Shown: positions 1-8,909, counted from the first letter of the stretch. The stretch is DNA of 64,000 nucleotides from CAYYKK01 sp046351395 (GCA_046351395.1 JAXLYP010000004.1:310001-374000); one strand, 5' to 3'. Notes: a model not told the origin generated them from the letters alone. Made by a program: numbers and translations.

Positions 1-1081
1 TGGAGCTCTCACACTCCCACGCGTTGCAGCTGGAGCTGCAGCCCGCGCAGACAATGCAGTTCGACAGATCGTTGAACGCGGCGGCGGAGCCCGCGTAGCC
101 GACGGCGCAGGACGAGTAGCACGCGCCGTCGGGGATCGGGCACGCCGAGACGCAGCCGCGGATCGCCACGCACCCAGGGTCTGCGTCGCACGCGGCGCGC
201 TCCGAGTCGCACATCGCGCCGCCCTCGAGCCCGCTCTGCACGCACGCGGAGCACGGATCCGCGGGGGGGGGCAGAATGGGGTGGATGAAGCTCTCGTACA
301 CGTCGGCCACGCGCCCGTAGATCGCGATGAGCGCGCAGTTCTGGTCCGCCGCAGAGGCGATGCCGACGACCCGTGGGACACCGCCGATCGTCCGGAGCGC
401 CGGGCCGCCCGAGTCGCCAAAGCACGCGGTCTCACCGTTCGTCGCGTCGATCCGGAGAGCGGACGCCGTGACCTGCGCGACCGGGACGACGACGTGGTGC
501 CGTGCGCTCTGGAACTGCGTGGGGTCGTTGGCACCGACGTAGGTGCGGCCGTACCCCGAGAGCTCCACGTTCGCGCTAGCGACGAGATCGTCGACGGTCG
601 CGACGCGGGTGACCGACGTCGCGTCCGTCGCTCCCTCGAACAAGACAATCCCGAAGTCGTGAAATGCCGTTGTGGGGTCGTACGTCGGGTCCGCGAACCA
701 GGACGTGGGCGTGTACGACGCCGCACACTGGGTGGGATCACCCGCAGGGGTGCAGTCGCGCCAGTCGGTCGCCTCGATGACCCGATCGACCGAACCGGCG
801 ACGCAATGCGCGGCCGTGAGCACGTACCCCGTGGTCCCGCTCCGCGCGATCACGACGCCCGAGCAGACCGCGTGGGTCCCGTCGGGGCGCGTGAGGAGGA
901 GCGCCACGGTCGAGACGTTCTGCGTGTCCAGCGTGCCGCCGATGATGGGCGCACTGTCCGATCGCGTCGCGCCCGCGGGCAGGTCGACACAGAAATCGAA
1001 CTGGCAACCGACGAGAGCGGTCGGCGCGACCAGGGATAGCGCGAGCGCGAGGAACCGCGCGCGATCAGGGCGGCGTTGCAT
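1..1081 (-). CDS. Trypsin-like serine protease lipoprotein, 3' end outside window
   Basis: The frame opens with ATG at 1081 and runs off the left edge with no stop, so the C-terminus is missing. Residues 1-26 form a lipoprotein signal with lipobox LVGC (Cys26). The chymotrypsin-fold marks are all present: activation-like IIGG at 46-49, His92 in TAAHC, Asp142 in HDFGIV and Ser224 in GDSGGP, so the enzyme should be active. After the protease domain comes a Cys-rich tail (repeated CxxC and CxxxC spacings), which is common on myxobacterial secreted trypsins. The inferred role is an outer-membrane-anchored or surface protease that cleaves proteins outside the cytoplasm. The substrate cannot be told from sequence. 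Confidence 0.9.
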   Translation of the reverse strand, partial: MQRRPDRARFLALALSLVAPTALVGCQFDFCVDLPAGATRSDSAPIIGGTLDTQNVSTVALLLTRPDGTHAVCSGVVIARSGTTGYVLTAAHCVAGSVDRVIEATDWRDCTPAGDPTQCAASYTPTSWFADPTYDPTTAFHDFGIVLFEGATDATSVTRVATVDDLVASANVELSGYGRTYVGANDPTQFQSARHHVVVPVAQVTASALRIDATNGETACFGDSGGPALRTIGGVPRVVGIASAADQNCALIAIYGRVADVYESFIHPILPPPADPCSACVQSGLEGGAMCDSERAACDADPGCVAIRGCVSACPIPDGACYSSCAVGYAGSAAAFNDLSNCIVCAGCSSSCNAWECESS

Positions 1082-1168
1082 GGGGTGGCGTACGGCACGC
1101 CCGCTCGTTTCTGAACCCCGCGACGAGCTTCGCGCGTTGCGGAGGGTGAAGTCGCGGATGGATCTCCA

Positions 1169-1183
1169 CGTGACCTGGTCACG
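1169..1183. promoter_or_regulatory. Perfect palindrome between divergent genes
   Basis: CGTGACC-T-GGTCACG is a perfect 7-bp inverted repeat with a 1-nt spacer. It lies in the short divergent gap between the protease gene (start 1081) and the lipoprotein gene (start 1228). The position and symmetry suit an operator for a dimeric regulator, but no cognate regulator is visible and no promoter boxes were recognised. Confidence 0.3.
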
Positions 1184-1227
1184 CCTACGTCCTTCTGTGC
1201 GCGTCGCGAGTGCGCTGTACTTCCCGG

Positions 1228-1803
1228 ATGAGGCCGAAGGCGCTTCCTTGGCGTTTGGGGTCTTGCGGTGCTGTTCGTCGGGTGCGACGACGGCGCGACG
1301 GCGTCGTCCGGCGCGGGCGGCGATCACGCGTCGACCGGCACGAGAGCGTGGTCGGCGGGTCGACGTATCCAGGAGGAATGGCGGAGACGAGCGACGGCGC
1401 GCTCGTCGCGTTCTCCCATCAGGAGGGCGCTGGCGGGTTCGACCTGGGTATCGCCCTCGTTCACGACGATCTTTCGGTCGACCCACCCAAGACGATCGTC
1501 CAGTCGACCGACCACGCCGAGATGACCGCCCACATCGCGCGGTACGGAAAGAGCTACCTACTCGCGTGGGTCGCCGTGCCTGGCGCGTCCACGTTCACGC
1601 CGCTCAACCACAATGGGCCGACGACGTTCGCCATCATCGACGTGGACGGGAACGTCCTCGCCGGCCCGGAGGTCGTCGACGTCGGGACGAACTTCATGGA
1701 CGACTTCGTCGTCCTCGCGAACGGCGACGTCGGGTTCCTCACGTACGCCCCGGGCGCTTTGCCGAAGCCGGCGCAGGTCGCGCGCGTGCGGCTCTGCGAG
1801 TAG
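1228..1803 (+). CDS. Small lipoprotein with two compensating frameshifts
   Basis: The main frame begins with ATG 1228 and ends at 1803. Between about 1260 and 1342 the protein-like reading moves one frame away: there CTT at 1262 begins a hydrophobic stretch ending in the lipobox LFVGC followed by a Ser/Gly/Ala linker, after which the original frame resumes with ESVVGG. The simplest reading is one inserted base in the TTTGGGGTCTT tract and one compensating change near 1342. The rest is a roughly 150-residue beta-rich domain of unknown function, perhaps a propeller fragment. Either the sequence has two indel errors, or the export signal is truly lost and the gene is decaying. Confidence 0.5.
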   Translation: MRPKALPWRLGSCGAVRRVRRRRDGVVRRGRRSRVDRHESVVGGSTYPGGMAETSDGALVAFSHQEGAGGFDLGIALVHDDLSVDPPKTIVQSTDHAEMTAHIARYGKSYLLAWVAVPGASTFTPLNHNGPTTFAIIDVDGNVLAGPEVVDVGTNFMDDFVVLANGDVGFLTYAPGALPKPAQVARVRLCE

Positions 1804-1806
1804 CGC

Positions 1807-2940
1807 TCACCGCGCGTAGGCCCCGTCCGCCGGGAGAGCGAACCGACGTGAGGGGGCCACGACGCTCCGCGCTCCGCTCGGGTCGCGCGCGGCGCGACGC
1901 CGGATCTCATAGGCGAGTTCGCCGAGCGGCAGGACCGCGTCCGCGAGGCCGGCGCGCGCCACGATGCCCGGCATTCCCCACACGACCGAGCTCGTCTCGT
2001 CTTGGACGACGATGTGGCCGCCCTCGCCCTTGATTCGAGCCGCTCCGCGAAGTCCGTCCTGTCCCATCCCCGTGAGCACGATCCCGAGCGCGCGGGCGCC
2101 GTACGCGTCCGCCGCGGATCGGAAGAGCACGTCGACCGCGGGCCGGCAGGAGTTCTCGGCGGCCAGCTGGTCGATCTCGAGGCGGGCGCGCGCACCGTCC
2201 CGGACGACGCGCAGGTGGTGGTCCCCGGGAGCGATGTACACGCGCCCCGGCTCGAGGATCTCCCCACCGCGCGCCTCTCGTACGACGAGCGAGCTCGCGG
2301 CGGCGAGCCGCCGAGCGAAGTGCGACGTGGAGCGGGGCGGCATGTGTTGGACGACGACGACGGGGCACGGCAGCGTGCTGGGGAGCGCGCCGAGCAGCGA
2401 GGTGAGCGCGCTCGGTCCCCCCGTCGAAGCGCCAATCGCGACGACGCCGACGGGGCTACCGCCGCGCGCCCGACGGACGGATCGAGGCGTGGTCGGGCGG
2501 ACCGTCGCGACGCCGGCGCGGCGCGCCGCAGCTCGCGCGCAGAGCTCTCGAATCTTCGGGATGAGGTGCGCCCGAACGTGCTCGATCGCGGCCTCGCGAC
2601 TCGAAGCGCTCCGCGGCGCCGTCACGTAGTCCGTGGCCTCGGGCGCGATCGCCTCGAGGATCCGGTGCGCCGCGCTGTCGCTCCGGGCGCTGCACATGAG
2701 CACGGGGAGGAGTGGAAACCTCTTTCGGATCGCCGCGAGCGTCTCCAGGCCGTCCATCCCGGGCATCTCGACGTCGAGCGTGACGATGTCGGGCTTCAGG
2801 AGCTTGATCTTGGTGAGCGCGATCGCGCCGTCGGCCGCGATGCCAGCGACCTCGATATCGGGCTCCGAGGAGAGCAGCGTCGAGAGCAACCGCCGCACGA
2901 CGACGCAGTCGTCCACGATGAGCAGCCGAACCTTGCGCAC
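1807..2940 (-). CDS. cheB: CheB-type protein-glutamate methylesterase (receiver + methylesterase)
   Basis: CheB removes methyl groups from chemoreceptor glutamates, and can deamidate glutamine, in chemotaxis adaptation. The GTG at 2940 is chosen because GGAGGGG lies just upstream and it starts exactly at the receiver domain; an ATG at 3045 would add about 35 unconserved residues. Residues 1-120 are a receiver with acidic D10/D11 and phospho-acceptor D56. The C-terminal esterase has the triad Ser172 (GASTGG), His199 (VQHMPP) and Asp295 (GMGQDG). The conserved receiver lysine expected in the final loop is replaced by Ala108 (DYVTAP), so control by phosphorylation may be altered. No other che genes are in the window, so this is an orphan or a distant member of a cluster. 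Confidence 0.9.
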   Translation of the reverse strand: MRKVRLLIVDDCVVVRRLLSTLLSSEPDIEVAGIAADGAIALTKIKLLKPDIVTLDVEMPGMDGLETLAAIRKRFPLLPVLMCSARSDSAAHRILEAIAPEATDYVTAPRSASSREAAIEHVRAHLIPKIRELCARAAARRAGVATVRPTTPRSVRRARGGSPVGVVAIGASTGGPSALTSLLGALPSTLPCPVVVVQHMPPRSTSHFARRLAAASSLVVREARGGEILEPGRVYIAPGDHHLRVVRDGARARLEIDQLAAENSCRPAVDVLFRSAADAYGARALGIVLTGMGQDGLRGAARIKGEGGHIVVQDETSSVVWGMPGIVARAGLADAVLPLGELAYEIRRRAARDPSGARSVVAPSRRFALPADGAYAR

Positions 2941-3163
2941 GGCAACCCCTCCGCGGCTCGGGCCGGAGGTCGACGGACCCTGGTCTCGGCACGTGTCGCA
3001 AGTCGGGGGATCGGGCGTAAACATCGCTGGGGGGATCCCCTCCACGATCGGCCCATCCGGAACGAATCTTTAGGGCGCTTCCGGAAATAGTGCGCTCGAC
3101 CGAAGGTGACCATGCCCCGCGGCCACCGAACGGTGTCGGCCGACCCGCCGTCGGCTCGGTGGA

Positions 3164-4882
3164 TCACACGGTGCGCTCGACCGCTCCGACGCGGGTCGCG
3201 CTCGCGCGCACCGTGATCGCCCCTTCCCCACGCACGATCCACGTCGCCTTTCGCCGGCCGATCTCGATCACACTCCGCGCGATCGAGGGCGCCGTGAACC
3301 GATCGTTGCCTCCCCAGCCCTCGAGGTGCCCCACGAGGACGGACGCCTCGCCCGCCTCGATGACGACGTCCGGCGCACACCGGAGGGCGATCCGCACGCC
3401 CTCGTTCCACAGCCGTGCCTTCGCCGACTCGAGCACGTACGTGGGCAGGAAGCCCCGGTTCTCGACGACCGCCTCGATCCTCCGGAGTCCCGCGCCGATC
3501 GACTCCTCCGTCACGCTTGCGATCACGAGGCGCGGCGCGAGGGACGCGAGCCGGAGCACGAACCTCGACTGGTCCTCGCACACCTTCGCGAGCCGATCGA
3601 ACGGGGGGTTCCAGATCCCGACGAGCGGATCGTAGCCCCCGATCTCCACCTCCCCGATCTGCGGGTGCTGGAGCGTGCGCCACGCGCCGAAGATGCGGCC
3701 CGCGTTGTGCGTCGCGTCCCAGGTCGCGATCTTCGCGATCTCCGCGCGGCCCCCTCGATCCTCGTAGTTCTTGATGAACGGGCGCTTCACCTCGAACCCG
3801 ACCTGCTTGAAGAAGTCCCAGAGCTCGCACACGAACCCGATCGCGCCGCGCTCGGCGTACGCGAACTGCGCGAGATCACCGTGCAGGGGTTTGTCGGGCT
3901 CGTAGGTGAACTCCATGAACCCGCTCACGCACGGGTAGCCCGGGATGCTCTCCGCCCAGCGGTCGATGACGCGGAACACCGCCGCGTCTTGGGGGGCCAT
4001 CTTCGCGTCCGGTTTGTCCCCGAGCGGCCGGATGTACACGCCCCCGTACGTGTGGAACGAGAGCCACGCGAAGATCTCCGGGTGCCGCGACGCGAACTCC
4101 GTGACGCCGCGGCTCTCCGGCTCGCTCGTCGCGAACGCGCCCGCGCCGACCTGCGTCGGCTCGGGCTGCCACCCGGACGAGAAGTTTCGGTTCATGTCCG
4201 TCTCGGTGTCGCTCATGAACGACGGCTTCGGGATCGTGAACCCGTCGAAGTTCTCGATGCGCCCCTCGGGGAACACGCGATAGTACGGGCCCTCGTCCTC
4301 GACCTCGCGCGGGACGAGGACGTTCGGGTGCTCCTTCGAGGCGACGAAGTCCCCCGTCTCGTCGCGCTTGCGCATCAAGAGGGAGAGGCCGTCGCCGTCC
4401 ATGTCCTCGTGGATCCACCGCGGGCCGTTCGCGCCGAGCCGGTGATCGCGGTGGTTCGAACGCACGAAGTGGTGGCGCGCGATGACGCGCTCCGCGCCGT
4501 CCGGACACATGCGCGGGAGCACGTAGAACAGCACGTCGGACGTCACGAGCGCGCGCAGGTGATCCGGCAGGTCGCGGAGCTTCGCGCTCGGATCGTCGAG
4601 CGCGCGCAGGAGATCCTCGATGACGCCCAGGCAGACGCTCGACCCGGAGAGCTCGCTCGCGTGGATGTTCCCGTCGATCCACACGGCGGGCCGCACGCGA
4701 TCGGGGTCTCGGCCCACCGTCGCGACCCACAGCTCGCGCCCCTCCTCGCTCTTCGCGATCGATCGCACGCGCACGAGGTCGGGCCGCGCGCGCTGCCAGC
4801 GCTCGAGCTGCTCGGTGATCTCCGCATAGGTGAGGAACCGGCCGCGAAACCCGAGGGACAGGGCGTCGAGATCGAGGGGCAC
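3164..4882 (-). CDS. M14-family zinc carboxypeptidase
   Basis: The 572-residue protein has the M14 zinc site: His74 and Glu77 in NIHASE, third ligand His277 in SFHTYGG, and catalytic Glu353 in FVCELW. The substrate-pocket-like segment MNRNFSSGW is near 230-238. M14 enzymes remove C-terminal residues from peptides, or trim peptidoglycan stems in some branches. No signal peptide was found. The GTG at 4882 is chosen because it lies 8 nt after the stop of the upstream TssM-like gene; longer readings run antisense-like through that gene. The tight coupling to tssL and tssM suggests a role linked to the secretion module or cell-envelope remodelling, but that is inference. Confidence 0.85.
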   Translation of the reverse strand: MPLDLDALSLGFRGRFLTYAEITEQLERWQRARPDLVRVRSIAKSEEGRELWVATVGRDPDRVRPAVWIDGNIHASELSGSSVCLGVIEDLLRALDDPSAKLRDLPDHLRALVTSDVLFYVLPRMCPDGAERVIARHHFVRSNHRDHRLGANGPRWIHEDMDGDGLSLLMRKRDETGDFVASKEHPNVLVPREVEDEGPYYRVFPEGRIENFDGFTIPKPSFMSDTETDMNRNFSSGWQPEPTQVGAGAFATSEPESRGVTEFASRHPEIFAWLSFHTYGGVYIRPLGDKPDAKMAPQDAAVFRVIDRWAESIPGYPCVSGFMEFTYEPDKPLHGDLAQFAYAERGAIGFVCELWDFFKQVGFEVKRPFIKNYEDRGGRAEIAKIATWDATHNAGRIFGAWRTLQHPQIGEVEIGGYDPLVGIWNPPFDRLAKVCEDQSRFVLRLASLAPRLVIASVTEESIGAGLRRIEAVVENRGFLPTYVLESAKARLWNEGVRIALRCAPDVVIEAGEASVLVGHLEGWGGNDRFTAPSIARSVIEIGRRKATWIVRGEGAITVRASATRVGAVERTV

Positions 4883-4890
4883 GGCGGGCC

Positions 4891-5964
4891 TCACCGCCAC
4901 ACGGCGAACGCGAGGACGGGCGCGGCGATCAGGATGAGGAGGCCGAGGATGAAGAGGATCACCGTCAGCTTGTCGTCCCGCCAGCGGACGCGGAGGGGCA
5001 CGAGCTCCTTCTCGGGGAGCACCGTCGTCCGCATGAAGCTGAACACGGGCAGACCGCCGGGGCGCGTCGCGCGCGCCTGATCGTACGGGTTCTGGATGAT
5101 CCCCATGTTGTTGAACCGCGCGATGCTCGCGCGGATCCGATCCCCCACGCCCGGCACGGCGGCGCCGACGATCAGCGCCCGCACCCACGGCGCGCGCTCG
5201 TACCGGTTGGCGAACGAGATGATCTTCATGACCTCGAGGAGCTTCTCGAGGAACTGCTTCGACTCCGAGAGGTGCTGGAACGCGCGCATCCGCTGCTCGA
5301 TGCCGTCCTCGCTCGAGAGGCGCGCGAGGCAGAACGCTTCGATGCGCGCCGCGAGCCCCGCGATGCCTTCCTGGATCTTCGGGAGCGCGGATTGGCTCGG
5401 CGTCTCCGGCGGGAGCACGAACCCCCACGCCTCCTCCTTCGCGCGATCCGCGTTCCATTGGAACACCTCCGCGAAGCCCCACAGCGTGTCGTACCGGTTC
5501 ACGATCGTGTAGACGGGCACGTCCGCGCCGAGCGTCTTGCAGACCTCGACGAGGTAGTTCCGGAGGGTCTGCGCGTGCGGCTCGAGCGTCTGCTCCGTGA
5601 GCTCGGCGACGTCGGACGAGGAGATGTTCAGGATGAGCGCGTCGAGCGGCTCGCGCGCGCGGACCTTCTTCAGCTCCTCGCAGAGCGCTCGAAGGAAGTC
5701 GACGTTCTTGTTCGGGCCGCAGATCCGATCGCCCGCCTCGATGAACACCGCCTCCTTCGCGACGAAGTAGCTGCAGATCGCCGTCGCGGGCATGGGCACC
5801 TTGCCGTCGCCCTGCCACGTGAGGTTCATCGATCGGATGACCGTGCTCTTGCCCGTCCGCGGCTCGCCGAGCACGAGGTACCAAGGGACGGAGTACACGT
5901 CGCCGCCTGTGATTTTCGCGGCGGCGCTCACCAAGGTGGCGATCTCGGCGCTGAAGAGGCTCAT
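4891..5964 (-). CDS. tssM: TssM/IcmF-like protein, cytoplasmic NTPase half only
   Basis: TssM is an inner-membrane component of the T6SS that forms the envelope complex with TssL and TssJ. This 357-residue protein contains the P-loop GEPRTGKS (33-40) and the TssM-like cytoplasmic NTPase region, and ends in a single membrane helix at about 335-353. Full TssM proteins usually exceed 1,000 residues, with two N-terminal helices and a large periplasmic region; both are absent here. The downstream frame is a different gene, and the stop is clean, so this is a short form rather than an obvious frameshift. It starts within the ATGA overlap with the upstream tssL. Confidence 0.8.
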   Translation of the reverse strand: MSLFSAEIATLVSAAAKITGGDVYSVPWYLVLGEPRTGKSTVIRSMNLTWQGDGKVPMPATAICSYFVAKEAVFIEAGDRICGPNKNVDFLRALCEELKKVRAREPLDALILNISSSDVAELTEQTLEPHAQTLRNYLVEVCKTLGADVPVYTIVNRYDTLWGFAEVFQWNADRAKEEAWGFVLPPETPSQSALPKIQEGIAGLAARIEAFCLARLSSEDGIEQRMRAFQHLSESKQFLEKLLEVMKIISFANRYERAPWVRALIVGAAVPGVGDRIRASIARFNNMGIIQNPYDQARATRPGGLPVFSFMRTTVLPEKELVPLRVRWRDDKLTVILFILGLLILIAAPVLAFAVWR

Positions 5965-6689
5965 CGGAGGTGCCCGTAGACGACGGTGAAGAGCCAGGCG
6001 CCCGCGCCGAGGAACAGCAGGATCGCGAGGGCGCGCCCCATCCACACGGAGAGGTACCAGGGCGAGCGCGGGATGAACTCCGCCGGGAGCGTGTCATAGC
6101 GGTAGGGCTTGATGGCTCCTCCCTGGATGTCCCGATCCGCGTCGACCTTGAGCTCGCGCGCGAGCTGGGCGCGGAGCTGCGCGAGGGCGTACTGATCCTT
6201 CTGCCCGATCATCCCGTACTTTCCGAGGAACCCACACCCGAGCACCGCGACGAACGTCGCGAGCACCATCGGCGATCCCTGGCGCACGCGCTCGAGGCGA
6301 TCGAAGAACTCCACGCCCGCGTTGTTCGTCATCCAGCGCCGCGCCTGGAGCGGACTCTGTGACCACCACGGCCGCACGTCCGGCAGGGTCATCGCGACCT
6401 CGTCGAGGAGCGCGGCGATCGCGAACATCCCGTCGTCCGCGGACACGACCGGGAGCGACTGCGCGAGCGGCGACACCTTCAGCTCGTCGAGGAGGATGTT
6501 CGCTTGGCGGAACAAGTGATCCGCCGGCGGACGCCGCGGGGCTTGCCGCATCAGGAGGATCCAGAGGAGCAGCTCCTCGCCGAAGACGCCGATAGAGCGG
6601 TACTGAGATTCTTCTAGCTGCTGCGGGGACCCTTGCACGGACCCGGGAGAGTACACACGGGGGTCGGCTCCGTGAACCCCGGCGCTCAT
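5961..6689 (-). CDS. tssL: TssL/DotU-family T6SS membrane protein
   Basis: The 242-residue protein matches the DotU/TssL cytoplasmic helical-bundle family: an N-terminal region containing FGEELLLWILLM, a middle LLDEVAMT and FFDRLERVRQG, and a C-terminal membrane helix at about 214-238. TssL recruits the baseplate to the inner membrane with TssM. No OmpA/peptidoglycan-binding extension is present. Its stop overlaps the start of the TssM-like gene by ATGA, indicating translational coupling. It is the first visible gene of a three-gene unit, transcribed away from the lipoprotein at 6770. No sheath, Hcp or baseplate genes are in the window, so it may be a satellite module. Confidence 0.85.
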   Translation of the reverse strand: MSAGVHGADPRVYSPGSVQGSPQQLEESQYRSIGVFGEELLLWILLMRQAPRRPPADHLFRQANILLDELKVSPLAQSLPVVSADDGMFAIAALLDEVAMTLPDVRPWWSQSPLQARRWMTNNAGVEFFDRLERVRQGSPMVLATFVAVLGCGFLGKYGMIGQKDQYALAQLRAQLARELKVDADRDIQGGAIKPYRYDTLPAEFIPRSPWYLSVWMGRALAILLFLGAGAWLFTVVYGHLR

Positions 6690-6769
6690 GTAACCGCTCG
6701 TAAGCGGGCGCGTCGGGGACCGGTGCGTAGGGTGGCGCGCGTCGGGCCGCTGCGCCCCAAGGAGAACAC

Positions 6770-7063
6770 GTGAACCGGCACCTCTTCGAGTCCAACGGCC
6801 CCATCGTCTCTCGCACCGCGAGCCTCCGCTCTGTCACGCTGCTCGGCCTCGCGATCGCCCTCTGCGCGCCTTCGCTCGGGTGCGGCGACAAGTCCTCCGG
6901 CACCTCGGGTAGCGCCTCGCCGAGCGCCGCACCCGAGAAGAGCGTAGCCGCACGCGCCTCCGGGCCGACGAAGCTGTGCGACGACAGCGGCGCACGACTC
7001 GCTCCGTTCAGCGAGAGGACCGCGGAAGATCCTTTTGCCTTTGCCTTCCGCCTTCGGCTCTAG
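6770..7063 (+). CDS. Short lipoprotein of unknown function
   Basis: A GTG start with a strong ribosome site (AAGGAG, 5-6 nt upstream) begins a 97-residue reading. Residues 10-38 form a lipoprotein signal ending in SLGC (Cys38), followed by a Ser/Gly/Ala linker and a short cysteine-containing segment. The end is odd: the last residues come from a low-complexity run (ccttttgcctttgccttccgcc), so the gene may be a 3'-truncated copy of a longer lipoprotein. It ends about 110 nt before enolase on the same strand. No family was recognised. Confidence 0.5.
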   Translation: MNRHLFESNGPIVSRTASLRSVTLLGLAIALCAPSLGCGDKSSGTSGSASPSAAPEKSVAARASGPTKLCDDSGARLAPFSERTAEDPFAFAFRLRL

Positions 7064-7175
7064 CTCGTGCTCGTTCTCGATCCGTCAGCTCCCGTTGGCG
7101 CAGGATCGCGCCGCGCGTGCCCTGACCCTGAGTGGGTCTTTACGGGGCCCTGCGGGCGTCGTACCGGACGTGGCC

Positions 7176-8465
7176 ATGAGTGTGATCGAGAGCGTCATCG
7201 CGAGGCAGATCCTGGATTCACGCGGCAACCCGACGGTCGAGGCCGAGGTCCGCTGCCAGAGCGGCATCGGCCGCGCGGCCGTCCCGAGCGGCGCGTCGAC
7301 GGGTGAGCACGAGGCGGTCGAGCTCCGCGACGCCGATCCCAAGCGCTACGGCGGCAAGGGCGTCGCGCGCGCCGTGCGCAACGTCGAGAACGTCCTCGGG
7401 CCCGCGATCATGGGGATGGACGCGCTCGATCAGGCCGCGATCGACCGCATCCTGATCGACGCCGACGGCACGGGGAACAAGGGGAAGCTCGGCGCGAACG
7501 CGATCCTCGCGGTCTCGATGGCGGTCGCCCGCGCCGCGGCGGACGTCGTCGATCTGCCGCTCTGGCGCTACCTCGGCGGCGCGCAGGCGCGCGTCCTGCC
7601 CACGCCGATGATGAACATCTTGAACGGCGGCATGCACGCGGACAACGGCCTCGAGGTGCAGGAGTTCATGGTCGTCCCCCACTCCGTCGCGGAGGGCGAC
7701 GCGAACTCGTTCGACGAGGCGCTGCGCGCGGGCGTCGAGATCTTCCACGCGTTGAAGGCGCTCCTGAAGAAGGACGGCATGGTCACCGCCGTCGGCGACG
7801 AGGGCGGGTTTGCGCCGCGCCTCGCGTCCAACGAGGCGGCGCTCGAGGCCGTGTTGAAGGCGATCGAGTCCGCGGGGTACAAGCCCGGCGCCGAGGTCGG
7901 CATCGCGATGGATGTCGCGCTCTCCGAGTTCTACGACGCGAAGACCGATCGCTACACGTTCGACAAGAAGGCCCGAACGCGCGAGGAGATGGTCGACATC
8001 TACGAGAAGCTCGTCGCAAAATTCCCGATCGTCTCGATCGAGGACGGCTGCGATCAGAACGACGACAAGGGCTGGAAGCTCCTCACTGATCGCCTCGGCA
8101 AGAAGCTCCAGCTCGTCGGCGACGACCTGTTCGTCACGAACCGAGAGCGCCTCGTGAAGGGCATCGAGGGCGGCATCGCGAACGCGATCCTCGTGAAGCT
8201 GAACCAGATCGGCACCGTCACCGAGACGCTCGACACGATCCGGACCGCGCAGGAGAGCGGCTACCGCGCGATCATCAGCCACCGGAGCGGGGAGACGGAG
8301 GACACGTTCATCGCGGATCTCGCGGTCGCGACGAACGCGGGTCAGATCAAGACGGGGAGCCTCTCCCGCTCGGACCGCGTCGCGAAGTACAACCAGCTCC
8401 TCCGCATCGGGTACGAGCTCGGCGAGGGCCAGGTGTACGCCGGCAAGTCGCCGTACCGCCGCTGA
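7176..8465 (+). CDS. eno: Enolase
   Basis: Enolase interconverts 2-phosphoglycerate and phosphoenolpyruvate in glycolysis and gluconeogenesis. The 429 residues match the usual bacterial length. Diagnostic motifs are SGASTGEHEAVELRD near 38-52, MNILNGGMHADN in the first third, GDEGGFAP around the catalytic glutamate, SIEDGCDQND for the magnesium ligand region, KLNQIGT with the catalytic lysine, and SHRSGETED near the C-terminus. ATG 7176 is chosen because family homology begins there; the frame is open 47 codons upstream but reads as non-coding. It stands alone and is followed by a strong hairpin terminator. Confidence 0.97.
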   Translation: MSVIESVIARQILDSRGNPTVEAEVRCQSGIGRAAVPSGASTGEHEAVELRDADPKRYGGKGVARAVRNVENVLGPAIMGMDALDQAAIDRILIDADGTGNKGKLGANAILAVSMAVARAAADVVDLPLWRYLGGAQARVLPTPMMNILNGGMHADNGLEVQEFMVVPHSVAEGDANSFDEALRAGVEIFHALKALLKKDGMVTAVGDEGGFAPRLASNEAALEAVLKAIESAGYKPGAEVGIAMDVALSEFYDAKTDRYTFDKKARTREEMVDIYEKLVAKFPIVSIEDGCDQNDDKGWKLLTDRLGKKLQLVGDDLFVTNRERLVKGIEGGIANAILVKLNQIGTVTETLDTIRTAQESGYRAIISHRSGETEDTFIADLAVATNAGQIKTGSLSRSDRVAKYNQLLRIGYELGEGQVYAGKSPYRR

Positions 8466-8483
8466 TCCCCGGGGATGGAGCAC

Positions 8484-8534
8484 GAAGAGCCAGCGAGCTC
8501 GGGGAAGGCCCGGGCCGCTGGCTCTTCTCGTTTT
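8484..8534 (+). terminator. Intrinsic-type terminator after enolase
   Basis: A perfect 12-bp inverted repeat (GAAGAGCCAGCG at 8484-8495 with CGCTGGCTCTTC at 8516-8527) is followed by TCGTTTTC. The extended stem, GC-rich inner loop and T run fit a Rho-independent terminator for eno. It lies about 20 nt after the stop and may also end the convergent gene at 8569-8793. Confidence 0.8.
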
Positions 8535-8568
8535 CGACCGCCCCGCGCGCGGCGCGCGCGGGAAGGCG

Positions 8569-8793
8569 CTACTTCGTGAGGCGGGGGAGGCGGATCCGAG
8601 GCCGGAACTTCGCCTTGCCCTTCGCCTTGGTCGTCTTCGGCAGCCGGATTTTGCCGCGGATCTGAGGCTTCGCCAGGGTGCGCGTGATGACGTCCGAGCG
8701 GACCCGGATGGGGGCGCGGGTGGGCTTGGCGAACGCGGTGGACGACACGAGGAGCGAGAGGGCTACGACAGCGAGCGTAAGCATTCGTTTCAT
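8569..8793 (-). CDS. Small secreted basic protein
   Basis: The 74-residue product begins with a classical signal peptide (MKRMLTLAVVALSLL, cleavage probably after AFA at about 22). The mature part of about 52 residues is extremely Lys/Arg/Pro-rich, with no Asp except one and no Cys, and carries repeated IRLP/IRVR-like motifs. That composition suggests a nucleic-acid- or anionic-polymer-binding periplasmic or extracellular peptide; the function is unknown. It is transcribed towards enolase. The start ATG is at 8793. Confidence 0.6.
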   Translation of the reverse strand: MKRMLTLAVVALSLLVSSTAFAKPTRAPIRVRSDVITRTLAKPQIRGKIRLPKTTKAKGKAKFRPRIRLPRLTK

Positions 8794-8909
8794 GGCCTTT
8801 TCTGGGTGCTCAGCGACGGGTGAACCGACCTACGCCAGTGTGACGGACCTCCCCCCTCGCCGCCTACGGCCGAGGTCCACGAGACACGATTTTGACGCGT
8901 GCGCCTCGG

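Noticed and set aside
4891..6097. Fusion of the M14 carboxypeptidase with an upstream 400-residue domain
   Set aside because: The extra part is the shadow of tssM and tssL in another frame. A GTG 8 nt after the tssM stop fits the enzyme start.
7035..7175. N-terminal extension of enolase
   Set aside because: The 47 extra residues have no match to the enolase family, and ATG 7176 fits exactly.
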